NCBI GenBank assembly: GCA_025455865.1
Contig: JALOLS010000029.1
Span: 1 to 58,860, forward strand
Origin: Thermoleophilia bacterium
Lineage (GTDB): Bacteria > Actinomycetota > Thermoleophilia > Miltoncostaeales > Miltoncostaeaceae
Length of the DNA stretch: 58,860 nucleotides
Direction of reading: 5' to 3'
A model generated the notes under the pieces. It was not told where the DNA came from. It saw only the letters and a program-made list of their open reading frames with translations, and made no database searches. A program made the position numbers and the translations under genes. Shown piece after piece: positions 28,386-36,696 of this stretch; position 1 is the stretch's first letter; the number at the start of each line of letters is the position of its first letter.

Positions 28386-31300
28386 GTGGCGGTGTCCCCT
28401 GACGGTACGGAGGAGCGAGACCCCACCCGGGGCGGCGCCGCCGTGCCCGCGCTCGTCCCGGCTGCGGACGCCGTGCCCGAGGGCGTCGCGGTCCTCGATG
28501 CGGGCGGGACGGTCGTCCACGCCACCGACGCGTTCTGCGAGCTGATCGGCTGGAGCCGGCACGAGGTCGCCGGCCGGGCGCTGCCCCATCCCTGGTGGCC
28601 GGGCAGCCAGGGGGCGCGGGTGCTCGCGGCCCGTGAGGAGGCCGACCGGCACGGCAGCGCCGAGCGCCGGGTGACCGTGCGGCGCCCCGACGGCGGGCGC
28701 GTGACCGCGACGCTCAGGCTCACCGCGCTCTGCGCCGCCGACGGGACGCCCGGAGGCCACGTGCTGGCCCTGCGCGACCCGGCCGCCGTCCGGCGCGCCG
28801 AGGACGCCGCGCGCGAGGGCGACGCCCGCCTGCGCCTGGTGGTCGAGAACGTCTCGGAGATGGTCGCCCTGTGCGACCCGTCGGGGGTCATCCAGGACGC
28901 CTCGGGCGCGTGCCGGGCGGTGGTCGGCCGGCCGGCGAGCGGCCTCGGCGGGCGGGCGCTGCATGAGCTCTGCCACCCCGACGACCGCCCGAGGCTCGAC
29001 GCCGACGTCGAGGCCGCGCGCTCGGCGCCCGGGCGGCCGGTGACCACCCGCTGGCGCGCGCTGCGGCCCGGCGGCCGGCCGAGCTGGGTCGAGTCGCGCA
29101 TGCGCGCGCGCCCGGACGGCAGCGGCGGGGCGGCGGCGCTCGAGGTCGCCGTGCGCGACGTGAGCGAGCGGGTCCGGGTCGAGCAGGCGCTGGAGGTGGA
29201 CCGGGAGCGCCACCGCCGCCTGGTGGAGGCGCTCGCCGCCGGCATCGTGGTGATCGGCCCGGACGGGGCGGTCGAGCAGGCGAACCCGGCCGCGGAGCGG
29301 ATCCTCGGGATGGGCGAGGAGGAGATCCGCGCCCGCGGGCTCGCCGCGGAGGACTGGGTGCCGGTCGGGCCCGACGGGGGCGATCTGGCCCGGGCGCTCG
29401 CCGGGCCCGAGCCCCTCGAGGCCTTCCGCGCCGCGGTGCGGCGGGGCGACGGCGGCACGGCCTGGGTCGAGGGCGCGGTCGCGGTGCTCGCGGCCCCGGC
29501 CGGGGGGCGGCCCGGCGCGGTCGTCAGCTTCCTGGACGCCGGGGAGCGGGTCGCGGCCGAGACGGCGCTCCGCGAGTCCGAGGCGCGCTTCCGGATCATG
29601 GCCGAGAACGCCACCGACCTGGTCGCCCGCCAGGACCCCGGCGGGCGCTTCCTGTGGGTGTCGCCCTCGGCGCTGCGCATCACCGGCTACGCGGCGTCCG
29701 AGCTGCGCGGGCGCGACCTCTTCGGCCTGGTCGACCCGGTGGACCAGTACCGCCTGCGCCGGGCGTTCGACCGGGTGCTCGCCGGCGGCGAGGAGCGCGC
29801 CACCTACCGGTTCCGTCACGCCCGCGGCCGGTGGATGTGGCTGGAGACGATCGCCCGCGGCATCGCCGGCGCCGACGGCGTCGTGCTGGAGGTCCAGACC
29901 TCGACCCGCGACGTCACCGCCGCGGTCGCGTCGGCCGACCGCCTGGGGGCGAGCGAGGAGCGCTTCCGCCACCTGGTGGAGAACGCGAGCGACCTGGTCG
30001 GGCGCCTGGGCCCGGGCGGCGTCGTGACCTACCTCGCGCCCTCGTGCGAGTCGGTGCTCGGGCGCCCGCCCTCCGACTACGTGGGGCGCCGCCTGGCCGA
30101 CGCGGTCCACCCCGACGACCGCGCGGCGCTCGTCGCCGCCATCGCCCGGCCCCGGCGGACGGCGTCGCCGGCGTTCCGCCTGCGGACCCGGCTCGGGCGC
30201 TGGGTGTGGCTCGAGGCGCGCCTGCGGCCGGTCCGCAGCCCCGAGGGCGCCGACGAGATCCAGATGTCGGCCCGCGACGTCACCGACCGGGTGCTCGCCG
30301 AGGAGGAGCGCCGGGCCGCCGACACCCGCCTGCGCGCGGCCATCGACGCGGGCTCGGACCCGTTCCTGCTGCTGGCCGCGACCCGCGGACCGGACGGGGA
30401 GGTCGACGACTTCATCGTGCTGGACCTGAACGACGCCGCCGAGGCCCTGGCCGGGCTCACGCGCGATGCGCTGGTGGGCCGGCCCATCTCCGAGACCATG
30501 CCGGTCAACCGGGAGCGGGGGTTCATCCGGCTCTACGCCGAGGTGGTGGCGAGCGGGGAGCCGCTGCGCGACGAGGTGATGCTGGGCGGCGACGGGGGCC
30601 CGCCGCGCTGGCTCGCGCGGACCGCGGTCCGCTCGGGTGAGGGCGTGGCGATCACCGTGCGCGACATCACCGACCGCAAGGAGCGCGAGGCCGAGGAGGC
30701 CGCGCTGCGGCGGGTGGCCACCGCGGTCGCCGGCGCGGCCCCCCCGGAGGCGGTCGTGCAGCTCGTCGCCGAGGAGGCCATGGGGCTGCTCGCGGCCGAC
30801 GGCGGGCTGGTCTCGCGCTTCGCCGAGCCCGGGCGGGTGGAGGTCGCCGGCACCGCCGGCACCGTCGAGCGGCCCTCGGGGGCGGCGGCGGAGGTCCTGC
30901 GCGTCGGGGCGGCCGCCCGGGTCGACCCGGGGTCCGGGGAGGACCCGGCGGTGAGCGGGGTCGCGGCGCCCATCCGGGCCTCGGGGCGCCTGTGGGGGGC
31001 GGTCGAGGCCGTGGCCGCCCGGGCCGGGGCCTTCCCGCCCGGGGCCGAGGAGCGGCTGGAGCGCTTCGCCGACCTGGTCGGCCTGGCGGTCCAGAACGCC
31101 GACGACCGCGACCGCCTGGCGCGGCTGGCCGCGAGCGACGCCCTCACCGGCCTGGCCAATCACCGGGCCTTCCACGAGCGCATGCGCGAGGAGGCCCGGC
31201 GCGCCGCCCGGCACGGCCGCACCCTCTCCCTGGTGCTGCTCGACCTCGACCACTTCAAGGAGGTCAACGACAGCCACGGCCACCAGGCCGGGGACCGGGT

Positions 31301-32216
31301 GCTCGCCGAGGTGGCGCACGCGCTGACCGCCTGCGCGCGGCCGGGGGACCTGGTCGGGCGGATCGGCGGCGAGGAGTTCGGCTGGCTCCTGCCCGAGACC
31401 GACGCCGAGGGCGCCTTCGCGGCGGCCGAGCGGGGGCGGGCCGCGGTGGCCGCGCTCCGGTTCGCCGAGGTCGGGGCGATCACCGTGAGCGCGGGGGTCT
31501 GCGACCTCGCGCGCGCCGGCGGCGACGTCACGGCCATGGCCGAGCTGGCCGACGGCGCCCTCTACTGGGCCAAGGCCGAGGGCCGCGACCGCTGCTGCCT
31601 GTACTCCCCCGAGGTCGTCCACGAGCTCTCGGCGCACGAGCGGGCCGAGCGGCTGGAGCGCGGGCGGGCGCTCGCGGCGCTGAAGGCCCTGGCCCGGGCG
31701 GTCGACGCCAAGGACCACTCGACCCACCTGCACTCCGAGCGGGTGGCGGCCCTCGCCTGCGCGGTGGCCGAGCGCCTGGGCTGGCCCGCCCACCGCGTGG
31801 CGCTGCTGCACGAGTCCGCCCTGCTGCATGACGTCGGCAAGATCGGGGTGCCCGACGCGGTGCTGTTCGCGCCCGGCCCGGTCCGGGGGGCCGACCTGGC
31901 CCAGTTGCGGATGCACGCGGCGCTCGGCGGCGACATCAGCGGGGAGGCGCTCACCCCGGAGCAGGCGGCCTGGGTGCGCTCACACCACGAGCGGTGGGAC
32001 GGCGACGGCTACCCGGACGGCCTGGCCGGCGAGGACATCCCCGAGGGGGCCCGCATCCTGGCGCTCGCCGACGCCTGGGACGCCATGACCGTGGCGCGCC
32101 ACTACGGGCGGACCCTGCCCGCCGCCGAGGCGGCCGCGGAGATCCGCCGCTGCTCCGGCGCGCAGTTCTGGCCGGCCGGGGCCGCGGCGCTGGACGAGGT
32201 GCTCGGGATCCCCTGA
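28386..32216 (+). CDS. Multi-PAS/GAF GGDEF and HD-GYP c-di-GMP enzyme
   Basis: A 1276-residue sensor enzyme. About six PAS-like domains begin near residues 28, 148, 276, 399, 525 and 646; a GAF domain covers about 775-905. The diguanylate cyclase domain (about 915-1075) has DALTGLANHRAF and a GGEEF active site (994-998). A C-terminal HD-GYP phosphodiesterase (about 1100-1276) has LLHDVGK (HD at 1148-1149) and the DGDGYPDGL motif (GYP at 1208-1210). Both catalytic motifs look intact, so one chain may both make and hydrolyse c-di-GMP. No membrane helices are seen, suggesting a cytosolic sensor. Start GTG at 28386 is favoured; 28392 is an alternative. Confidence 0.92.
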   Translation: MAVSPDGTEERDPTRGGAAVPALVPAADAVPEGVAVLDAGGTVVHATDAFCELIGWSRHEVAGRALPHPWWPGSQGARVLAAREEADRHGSAERRVTVRRPDGGRVTATLRLTALCAADGTPGGHVLALRDPAAVRRAEDAAREGDARLRLVVENVSEMVALCDPSGVIQDASGACRAVVGRPASGLGGRALHELCHPDDRPRLDADVEAARSAPGRPVTTRWRALRPGGRPSWVESRMRARPDGSGGAAALEVAVRDVSERVRVEQALEVDRERHRRLVEALAAGIVVIGPDGAVEQANPAAERILGMGEEEIRARGLAAEDWVPVGPDGGDLARALAGPEPLEAFRAAVRRGDGGTAWVEGAVAVLAAPAGGRPGAVVSFLDAGERVAAETALRESEARFRIMAENATDLVARQDPGGRFLWVSPSALRITGYAASELRGRDLFGLVDPVDQYRLRRAFDRVLAGGEERATYRFRHARGRWMWLETIARGIAGADGVVLEVQTSTRDVTAAVASADRLGASEERFRHLVENASDLVGRLGPGGVVTYLAPSCESVLGRPPSDYVGRRLADAVHPDDRAALVAAIARPRRTASPAFRLRTRLGRWVWLEARLRPVRSPEGADEIQMSARDVTDRVLAEEERRAADTRLRAAIDAGSDPFLLLAATRGPDGEVDDFIVLDLNDAAEALAGLTRDALVGRPISETMPVNRERGFIRLYAEVVASGEPLRDEVMLGGDGGPPRWLARTAVRSGEGVAITVRDITDRKEREAEEAALRRVATAVAGAAPPEAVVQLVAEEAMGLLAADGGLVSRFAEPGRVEVAGTAGTVERPSGAAAEVLRVGAAARVDPGSGEDPAVSGVAAPIRASGRLWGAVEAVAARAGAFPPGAEERLERFADLVGLAVQNADDRDRLARLAASDALTGLANHRAFHERMREEARRAARHGRTLSLVLLDLDHFKEVNDSHGHQAGDRVLAEVAHALTACARPGDLVGRIGGEEFGWLLPETDAEGAFAAAERGRAAVAALRFAEVGAITVSAGVCDLARAGGDVTAMAELADGALYWAKAEGRDRCCLYSPEVVHELSAHERAERLERGRALAALKALARAVDAKDHSTHLHSERVAALACAVAERLGWPAHRVALLHESALLHDVGKIGVPDAVLFAPGPVRGADLAQLRMHAALGGDISGEALTPEQAAWVRSHHERWDGDGYPDGLAGEDIPEGARILALADAWDAMTVARHYGRTLPAAEAAAEIRRCSGAQFWPAGAAALDEVLGIP

Positions 32217-32263
32217 CCCGCGGGCCGGCGTGTATCAGCCGGCGCAGGGGCCCCTCTGGACCG

Positions 32264-32322
32264 GTGAGCCCGCGTCTTCGGGAGGGCCCGGGCTCACGCG
32301 GCGCGGACGGGTCCCGCGCCGC
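32264..32322. terminator. Tandem hairpins in convergent spacer
   Basis: Two perfect nine-base stems lie side by side: GTGAGCCCG (32264-32272) with CGGGCTCAC (32289-32297), and GCGGCGCGG (32298-32306) with CCGCGCCGC (32314-32322). They sit in the 166-base spacer between the c-di-GMP enzyme and the convergent end of the aro-nusB operon. A bidirectional terminator is the simplest reading. Confidence 0.55.
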
Positions 32323-32382
32323 GCGGGGCGCGTGGCGGGCGGTGGGCGCGGTGGTGGCGCCCCGCCCGCCCGCCCCGGATCG

Positions 32383-32580
32383 CTAGGCCGGGCGGGCCTC
32401 GTCCTCGGCCTCGCGGATGGCCCGGGGCAGGATCTCGGCCACCAGGCGGGACGCCTGGGCCAGGAGCGCGGCCGTCTCGGACAGGTCGGCCGGGGGGTCC
32501 CCGGGGTCGCCCAGCCGGGCGGTGAGCGCCTCCAGGCGCGCCACGGCCTCGCGGAGGGCGGCGCGCTCCGGGGCGCTCAT
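32383..32580 (-). CDS. Small helical protein coupled to nusB
   Basis: A 65-residue, highly helical protein (AALREAVARLEALTARLG, then ETAALLAQASRLVAEILPRAI) with two predicted amphipathic helices, similar in size and style to XseB-like coiled-coil subunits but not recognisable as one. Its ATG overlaps the nusB stop (ATGA), making it the last gene of the aroC-nusB operon. Function unknown. Confidence 0.6.
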   Translation of the reverse strand: MSAPERAALREAVARLEALTARLGDPGDPPADLSETAALLAQASRLVAEILPRAIREAEDEARPA

Positions 32581-32996
32581 CCCCCGCCGGCCCGCTCGCG
32601 GGCGATGCGGCCGAGCACGCCGTTCACGAACCGGGGCGCCTCGGCGCCGCAGAAGCGCTTGGCCATCTCGACCGCCTCGTCGATGGCCACGGCCGGCGGC
32701 ACCTCGTCGCGGCCGGTCATCTCGTGCACGGCCACCCGCAGGATGTTCCGCTCGAGCGGCGCGACCCGCTCGGCCGTCCAGCCCTCGGCCGCGGCGGTGA
32801 TCTGCTCGTCGAGGACCGCGCGGTCGGCCAGCACGCCCTGGACCAGGTCCCGGGTGAACCGGTCGGTCGGCCGGCCCTCGGCCCGCTCGGCGTTCTGCTC
32901 GAGCTCCTCCACCGGCAGCCCGGTCACGTCGTGCTGGTAGAGCAGCACCACGGCCTGGCGCCGGGCGGCGCGGCGGCCGGTGCCGGGCGCGCTCAT
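32577..32996 (-). CDS. nusB: Transcription antitermination factor NusB
   Basis: A 139-residue NusB, the all-helical partner of NusE (S10) in rRNA antitermination complexes. RRAARRQAVVLLYQHDVTG at the N-terminus and LERNILRVAVHEM...VPPAVAIDEAVEMAKRF...FVNGVLGRIA are diagnostic. ATG at 32996 overlaps the accC TGA; its own stop overlaps the next ATG. Following efp and acc genes is a common bacterial order. Confidence 0.95.
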   Translation of the reverse strand: MSAPGTGRRAARRQAVVLLYQHDVTGLPVEELEQNAERAEGRPTDRFTRDLVQGVLADRAVLDEQITAAAEGWTAERVAPLERNILRVAVHEMTGRDEVPPAVAIDEAVEMAKRFCGAEAPRFVNGVLGRIARERAGGG

Positions 32997-34375
32997 CGGG
33001 CCGCGGCGGCCGCCGCGGCGCGGGAGCCGGCGAGCGACGGCAGGTCCGCCGCGCGCTCGGCGAGGAACGCGGTGGTGTAGCGCCCGCTCCGGAAGACCGG
33101 GTCGCGGGAGATGTCGGCGAGCAGGGGCACGGTGGTCGGGACCCCGGTGACCAGCGTCTCGTCCAGGGCCCGCCGCATGCGGGCCACCGCGCGCGGGCGG
33201 TCGGCCGCGTGCACGCAGAGCTTGGCGAGCAGCGAGTCGTAGTGCGGCGGGATGAGCCCGCCCGGCCGTCCCCAGGTGTCCACCCGCACCCCGGGCCCGC
33301 CGGCCATGCGGAACTCCTTGAGCCGCCCGGCGGCCGGGCGGAAGTCGAAGGCGGGGTCCTCGGCGTTGATGCGCGACTCGATGGCGTGGCCGTCGGGCTC
33401 GCACACCCCGGTCCGGGTGAGCAGCCCGCCCTGGGCCACCTTGAGCTGCTCGGCGACGATGTCCATGCCGCTCACCAGCTCGGTGACCGGGTGCTCGACC
33501 TGCAGGCGGGCGTTCAGCTCCAGGAAGTAGAAGCTCCCCTCGGCGTCGACCAGGAACTCCAGGGTGCCGGCGCTCCGGTAGCCCCACTCGCGCGCGGCGC
33601 GCAGCGACGCCTCGTGCATCCGGGTGCGCGTCTGGTCGGGCAGGTTCGGGGCGGGCCCCTCCTCCACCACCTTCTGGTGGCGGCGCTGGATGGAGCACTC
33701 CCGGTCGCCCACGACCAGCACGCCTCCGAGGCCGTCGGCGAGGATCTGCACCTCCACGTGGCGGGCGCCCTCCAGCAGCTTCTCCACGTACAGCGACCCG
33801 TCGCCGAAGGCGGCCTGGGCCTCCTGCGCGGCGGTGGAGAACGCCCCCTCGAGCTCGCCCGCGCGCTCCACCCGGCGCATGCCGCGCCCACCGCCGCCGG
33901 CGGCGGCCTTGAGCAGGATCGGGTACCCGGCGTCCTCGGCCGCGGCGGCGGCCTCGGCCAGGGTGGACACCGGGCCGTCGGATCCGCCGAGCACCGGAAG
34001 CCCGGCCGCGATGGCCGCGCGCTTGGCCTCGACCTTGTCGCCCATCCGCGCCATCACCTCGGGCGCGGGGCCGACGAAGGTGATGCCCTGGCGGGCGCAG
34101 TCGGTGGCGAACTGGGGGTTCTCCGAGAGGAAGCCGTAGCCGGGGTGGACCGCGTCGCAGCCGGTGATGGCGGCGGCGCCGAGCACGTTGGCCACGTTGA
34201 GGTAGGAGTCGCGCGCGGCCGGCGGGCCCACGCAGACGGCCTCGTCGGCCAGCTCGACCGCGAGCGACTCCGCGTCGGCGGTCGAGTAGATGGCCACGGT
34301 GGGGATCTCCATCTCCCGGGCGGTGCGGATGACCCGCACGGCGATCTCGCCCCGGTTGGCGACGAGCAGCTTCAC
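32993..34375 (-). CDS. accC: Biotin carboxylase subunit of acetyl-CoA carboxylase
   Basis: A 460-residue biotin carboxylase (ATP-dependent carboxylation of BCCP biotin). The N-terminus KLLVANRGEIAVRVIRTARE, the ATP-grasp loop LLKAAAGGGGRGMR, the IQRRHQKVVEEGPAP stretch, ELNARLQVEHPVTE with the metal and catalytic residues, and RINAEDP are all present. The GTG start at 34375 overlaps the stop of the upstream fused BCCP gene (GTGA), so carboxylase and carrier are co-translated. The carboxyltransferase subunits accA/accD are not in the window. Confidence 0.96.
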   Translation of the reverse strand: MKLLVANRGEIAVRVIRTAREMEIPTVAIYSTADAESLAVELADEAVCVGPPAARDSYLNVANVLGAAAITGCDAVHPGYGFLSENPQFATDCARQGITFVGPAPEVMARMGDKVEAKRAAIAAGLPVLGGSDGPVSTLAEAAAAAEDAGYPILLKAAAGGGGRGMRRVERAGELEGAFSTAAQEAQAAFGDGSLYVEKLLEGARHVEVQILADGLGGVLVVGDRECSIQRRHQKVVEEGPAPNLPDQTRTRMHEASLRAAREWGYRSAGTLEFLVDAEGSFYFLELNARLQVEHPVTELVSGMDIVAEQLKVAQGGLLTRTGVCEPDGHAIESRINAEDPAFDFRPAAGRLKEFRMAGGPGVRVDTWGRPGGLIPPHYDSLLAKLCVHAADRPRAVARMRRALDETLVTGVPTTVPLLADISRDPVFRSGRYTTAFLAERAADLPSLAGSRAAAAAAAR

Positions 34376-36114
34376 GGCGCCAGCACGAAGAGCAGCTGCC
34401 CGTACTCGACCGACTCGGCGTTCTCGGCGCACACCTCGCGCACCGTGCCGGCCCGCTCGGCGACGATCTCGTTGAAGATCTTCATCGCCTCGATGATGCA
34501 GAGCGTCTGCCCCTGGACCACGCGGTCGCCCTCCTTCACGAACGGATCGGCATCGGGGTTCGGCGCCCGGTAGAAGGTGCCGACCATCGGGCTCTCGACC
34601 CGGATGCCGTCGTCCTCGGGCGGCGGGGCCCAGCCGGCGTCGGGCGCCCGGCCGGGTGCGGGGCCGGCGCGGCGCACGGTCACCCGGGCGCCGCCGACCT
34701 CGACGGTGACCTCGGCCTGGCTCGCGCCCTCGACCACCTCGACCAGCGTCTCGATCAGGCCGCGGTCGAGCGTCGGCGGGGCGCCCTCGCTCGCCTCGGC
34801 CTCCAGCGAGCGCCGGCGCGCGGCCAGCCGCTGCCCGGGCTCGGGGAACTGCGCCAGGAGCAGGGCGTCCTCGCGGCTGAGGTCCTCCGGGGCGGCGGCG
34901 AGGACCTCCTCGAGGGCGAGCACCGCCTCGTCCCCGGGATCGGCCCCGGCCGCCGCGGCGGCCGCGTCGGGGGCCACCGGTCCGCGGGAGGGACCCAGGC
35001 GGCCGAGCGCGACCGCGGCGAGCAGCGGCGTGGTCTCGCTCCAGCGGCGGCCCTCGACCAGGTGGCGCGCGGCCTGGGCCACCACGTCGGCGCCGACCGG
35101 CGGGGACATCGTCACGCTGCCCAGGTCGCGGCAGACCGCCGCCGCCTCGTCGGCCGCGCCCCGCAGCTGCGCGGAGAGCCCCTGGCGGGCCAGCCGGGCG
35201 ACCAGCCCGGTGGCGAGGTCCGGGGGCAGCGAGAGGGCGGGGCCGCCCGCGAGCGACGCCGACTGGCGCAGGCGCTCGGCGGGGACCAGCGGCCACACCA
35301 GCCGCCCGGCCACCTCGAGCGCGGCCCGGTCGCAGGCGAGCTCCCGGGGGGCGCCCGCGAGCGCCGCGCGGAGCGCCTCGGCCGAGGGGCGCCCGGCCAC
35401 CAGGGCCACCGCGCCGACCGCGGCGTGCAGGGCCGACGCGCCCGAGGCGACCGCGGCCATCGCGGCCATCGAGGCGATCCCGCTCGGGGCCCGGAGCGCC
35501 ACCTCCACCGGCAGGCCGCAGGCCTCGGTGACCATCGCGACCAGGGTGCCGAGCGCGGTCGGGGCCAGGTGGCCGCCCTCGTCCCGCAGGCAGATGGCCG
35601 TCGCCCCCGGCAGGCCGGCGAGCGCGCGCGCCTCCTCGACCCAGCGGGGGTCCCCCACCGCCGGGGCCGGCCCGATCACCAGGGTGGGCACGAACGCCGC
35701 CCCGGCCTCGGCGGCCGCCTCGGCCACCGGCAGGAGGGCCTCGGCGTGGTTGAGCGGGTCGAACGCCCGCACCCGGCGCACGCCGGTGTCGCAGGCGCCG
35801 AGCACCATCGCCCGGACCACGTCGGGACCGAGCACGCGCCCGCCGAGCAGCATGCGGCCGTTCACCGAGATGCCGAGCGGCACCCTCGGGGCCATGCGGG
35901 CGACCACCCGCAGGCGGTCCCATGGGCTCTCGGTGCGCCCGGCGAGCGCCGCCATCGCGCTGCCCGGATCGATCACCTCCAGGGCCTGGGCCCCGACGGG
36001 GGCGAGCGCGGCGGCGACCTCGCCGAGGTCCTCGGCGGCCACGCCGGCCCCCCACGGCGCGGCCCCCAGGTCGCGCAGGGTGGTGTCGACGAGGCGGAGC
36101 GTCGGGTCGCTCAC
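34372..36114 (-). CDS. Carboxyltransferase-like domain fused to biotin carboxyl carrier domain
   Basis: A 580-residue fusion. Residues about 5-370 follow the PycB/OadA carboxyltransferase fold: DTTLRD (10-15), ESPWDRLRVV, RAFDPLNHAEAL, and the C-terminal conserved region (LPPDLATGLVARLARQG...DLGSVTMSPP...VVAQAARHLVEG). The catalytic metal motif HxH is absent (LPVEVALRAPSG at 201-212) and the carbamylated-Lys KDMAG motif reads LRDEGGHLAP (176-185), so the domain looks catalytically dead. A linker (about 380-500) leads to a BCCP domain with VESPMVGTFYRAP and EAMKIFNEI, biotin on Lys545. It is coupled to efp (upstream) and accC (downstream). Probably the AccB of this organism with a structural N-terminal domain. 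Confidence 0.85.
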   Translation of the reverse strand: MSDPTLRLVDTTLRDLGAAPWGAGVAAEDLGEVAAALAPVGAQALEVIDPGSAMAALAGRTESPWDRLRVVARMAPRVPLGISVNGRMLLGGRVLGPDVVRAMVLGACDTGVRRVRAFDPLNHAEALLPVAEAAAEAGAAFVPTLVIGPAPAVGDPRWVEEARALAGLPGATAICLRDEGGHLAPTALGTLVAMVTEACGLPVEVALRAPSGIASMAAMAAVASGASALHAAVGAVALVAGRPSAEALRAALAGAPRELACDRAALEVAGRLVWPLVPAERLRQSASLAGGPALSLPPDLATGLVARLARQGLSAQLRGAADEAAAVCRDLGSVTMSPPVGADVVAQAARHLVEGRRWSETTPLLAAVALGRLGPSRGPVAPDAAAAAAGADPGDEAVLALEEVLAAAPEDLSREDALLLAQFPEPGQRLAARRRSLEAEASEGAPPTLDRGLIETLVEVVEGASQAEVTVEVGGARVTVRRAGPAPGRAPDAGWAPPPEDDGIRVESPMVGTFYRAPNPDADPFVKEGDRVVQGQTLCIIEAMKIFNEIVAERAGTVREVCAENAESVEYGQLLFVLAP

Positions 36115-36671
36115 GCGCGGCTGATGTACTCGCGGGTCCGCGTGTCCACCTTCACGCGGTCGCCCTCGTTCACGAACAGCGGCACCTGCACCGCGGCCCC
36201 GGTCTCGAGCTCGGCCGACTTGGTCACGTTCGAGACCGTGTCGCCCTTGACCCCGGGATCGGTCCGGGTGACGGTGAGCTCGACCGTGGTCGGCGGCTCC
36301 ACCCGGAACGGGGCCTCGCGCACGAACAGCACCGACACGTCGCTGGAGGGCGCGATGAGGTCGAGCGCGTCGATCTCGGATGCCGGCACGCTCACCTGCT
36401 CATAGGTCGACTTGTCCATCAGCACGACATCCTCGCCGTCCAGGTAGAGGAACTGCATGGTGCGCTGCTCGGTGGTCACGCGCTCCAGGCGCTCCCCGGC
36501 GCGGAACGTCCGGTCGACCACGTTGCCGCTGGACATGTTCTTGAGCTTGGTGCGCACGAAGGCGCCGCCCTTGCCGGGCTTGACGTGCTGGAACTGTACG
36601 ACCGTGACGAGGTCGCCCTCGACGTCGAGCACGTAGCCGTTCTTCAGGTCGTTCGTGGTGATCGGCGGCAC
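36111..36671 (-). CDS. efp: Translation elongation factor P
   Basis: A 186-residue three-domain EF-P that relieves ribosome stalling at polyproline. The loop HVKPGKGGAFVRTKLKN bears the tip Lys34, the residue modified in other bacteria; no epm or ymfI-type modification gene is nearby. The C-terminal DPGVKGDTVSN and V.VPLFVNEGD..KVDTRT signature is complete. The GTG start has a strong AAGGAGG about 6 bases upstream. Its stop overlaps the next start (ATGA). Confidence 0.97.
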   Translation of the reverse strand: MPPITTNDLKNGYVLDVEGDLVTVVQFQHVKPGKGGAFVRTKLKNMSSGNVVDRTFRAGERLERVTTEQRTMQFLYLDGEDVVLMDKSTYEQVSVPASEIDALDLIAPSSDVSVLFVREAPFRVEPPTTVELTVTRTDPGVKGDTVSNVTKSAELETGAAVQVPLFVNEGDRVKVDTRTREYISRA

Positions 36672-36696
36672 CGGTCCTCCTTCCCCCCTCTGGGAC

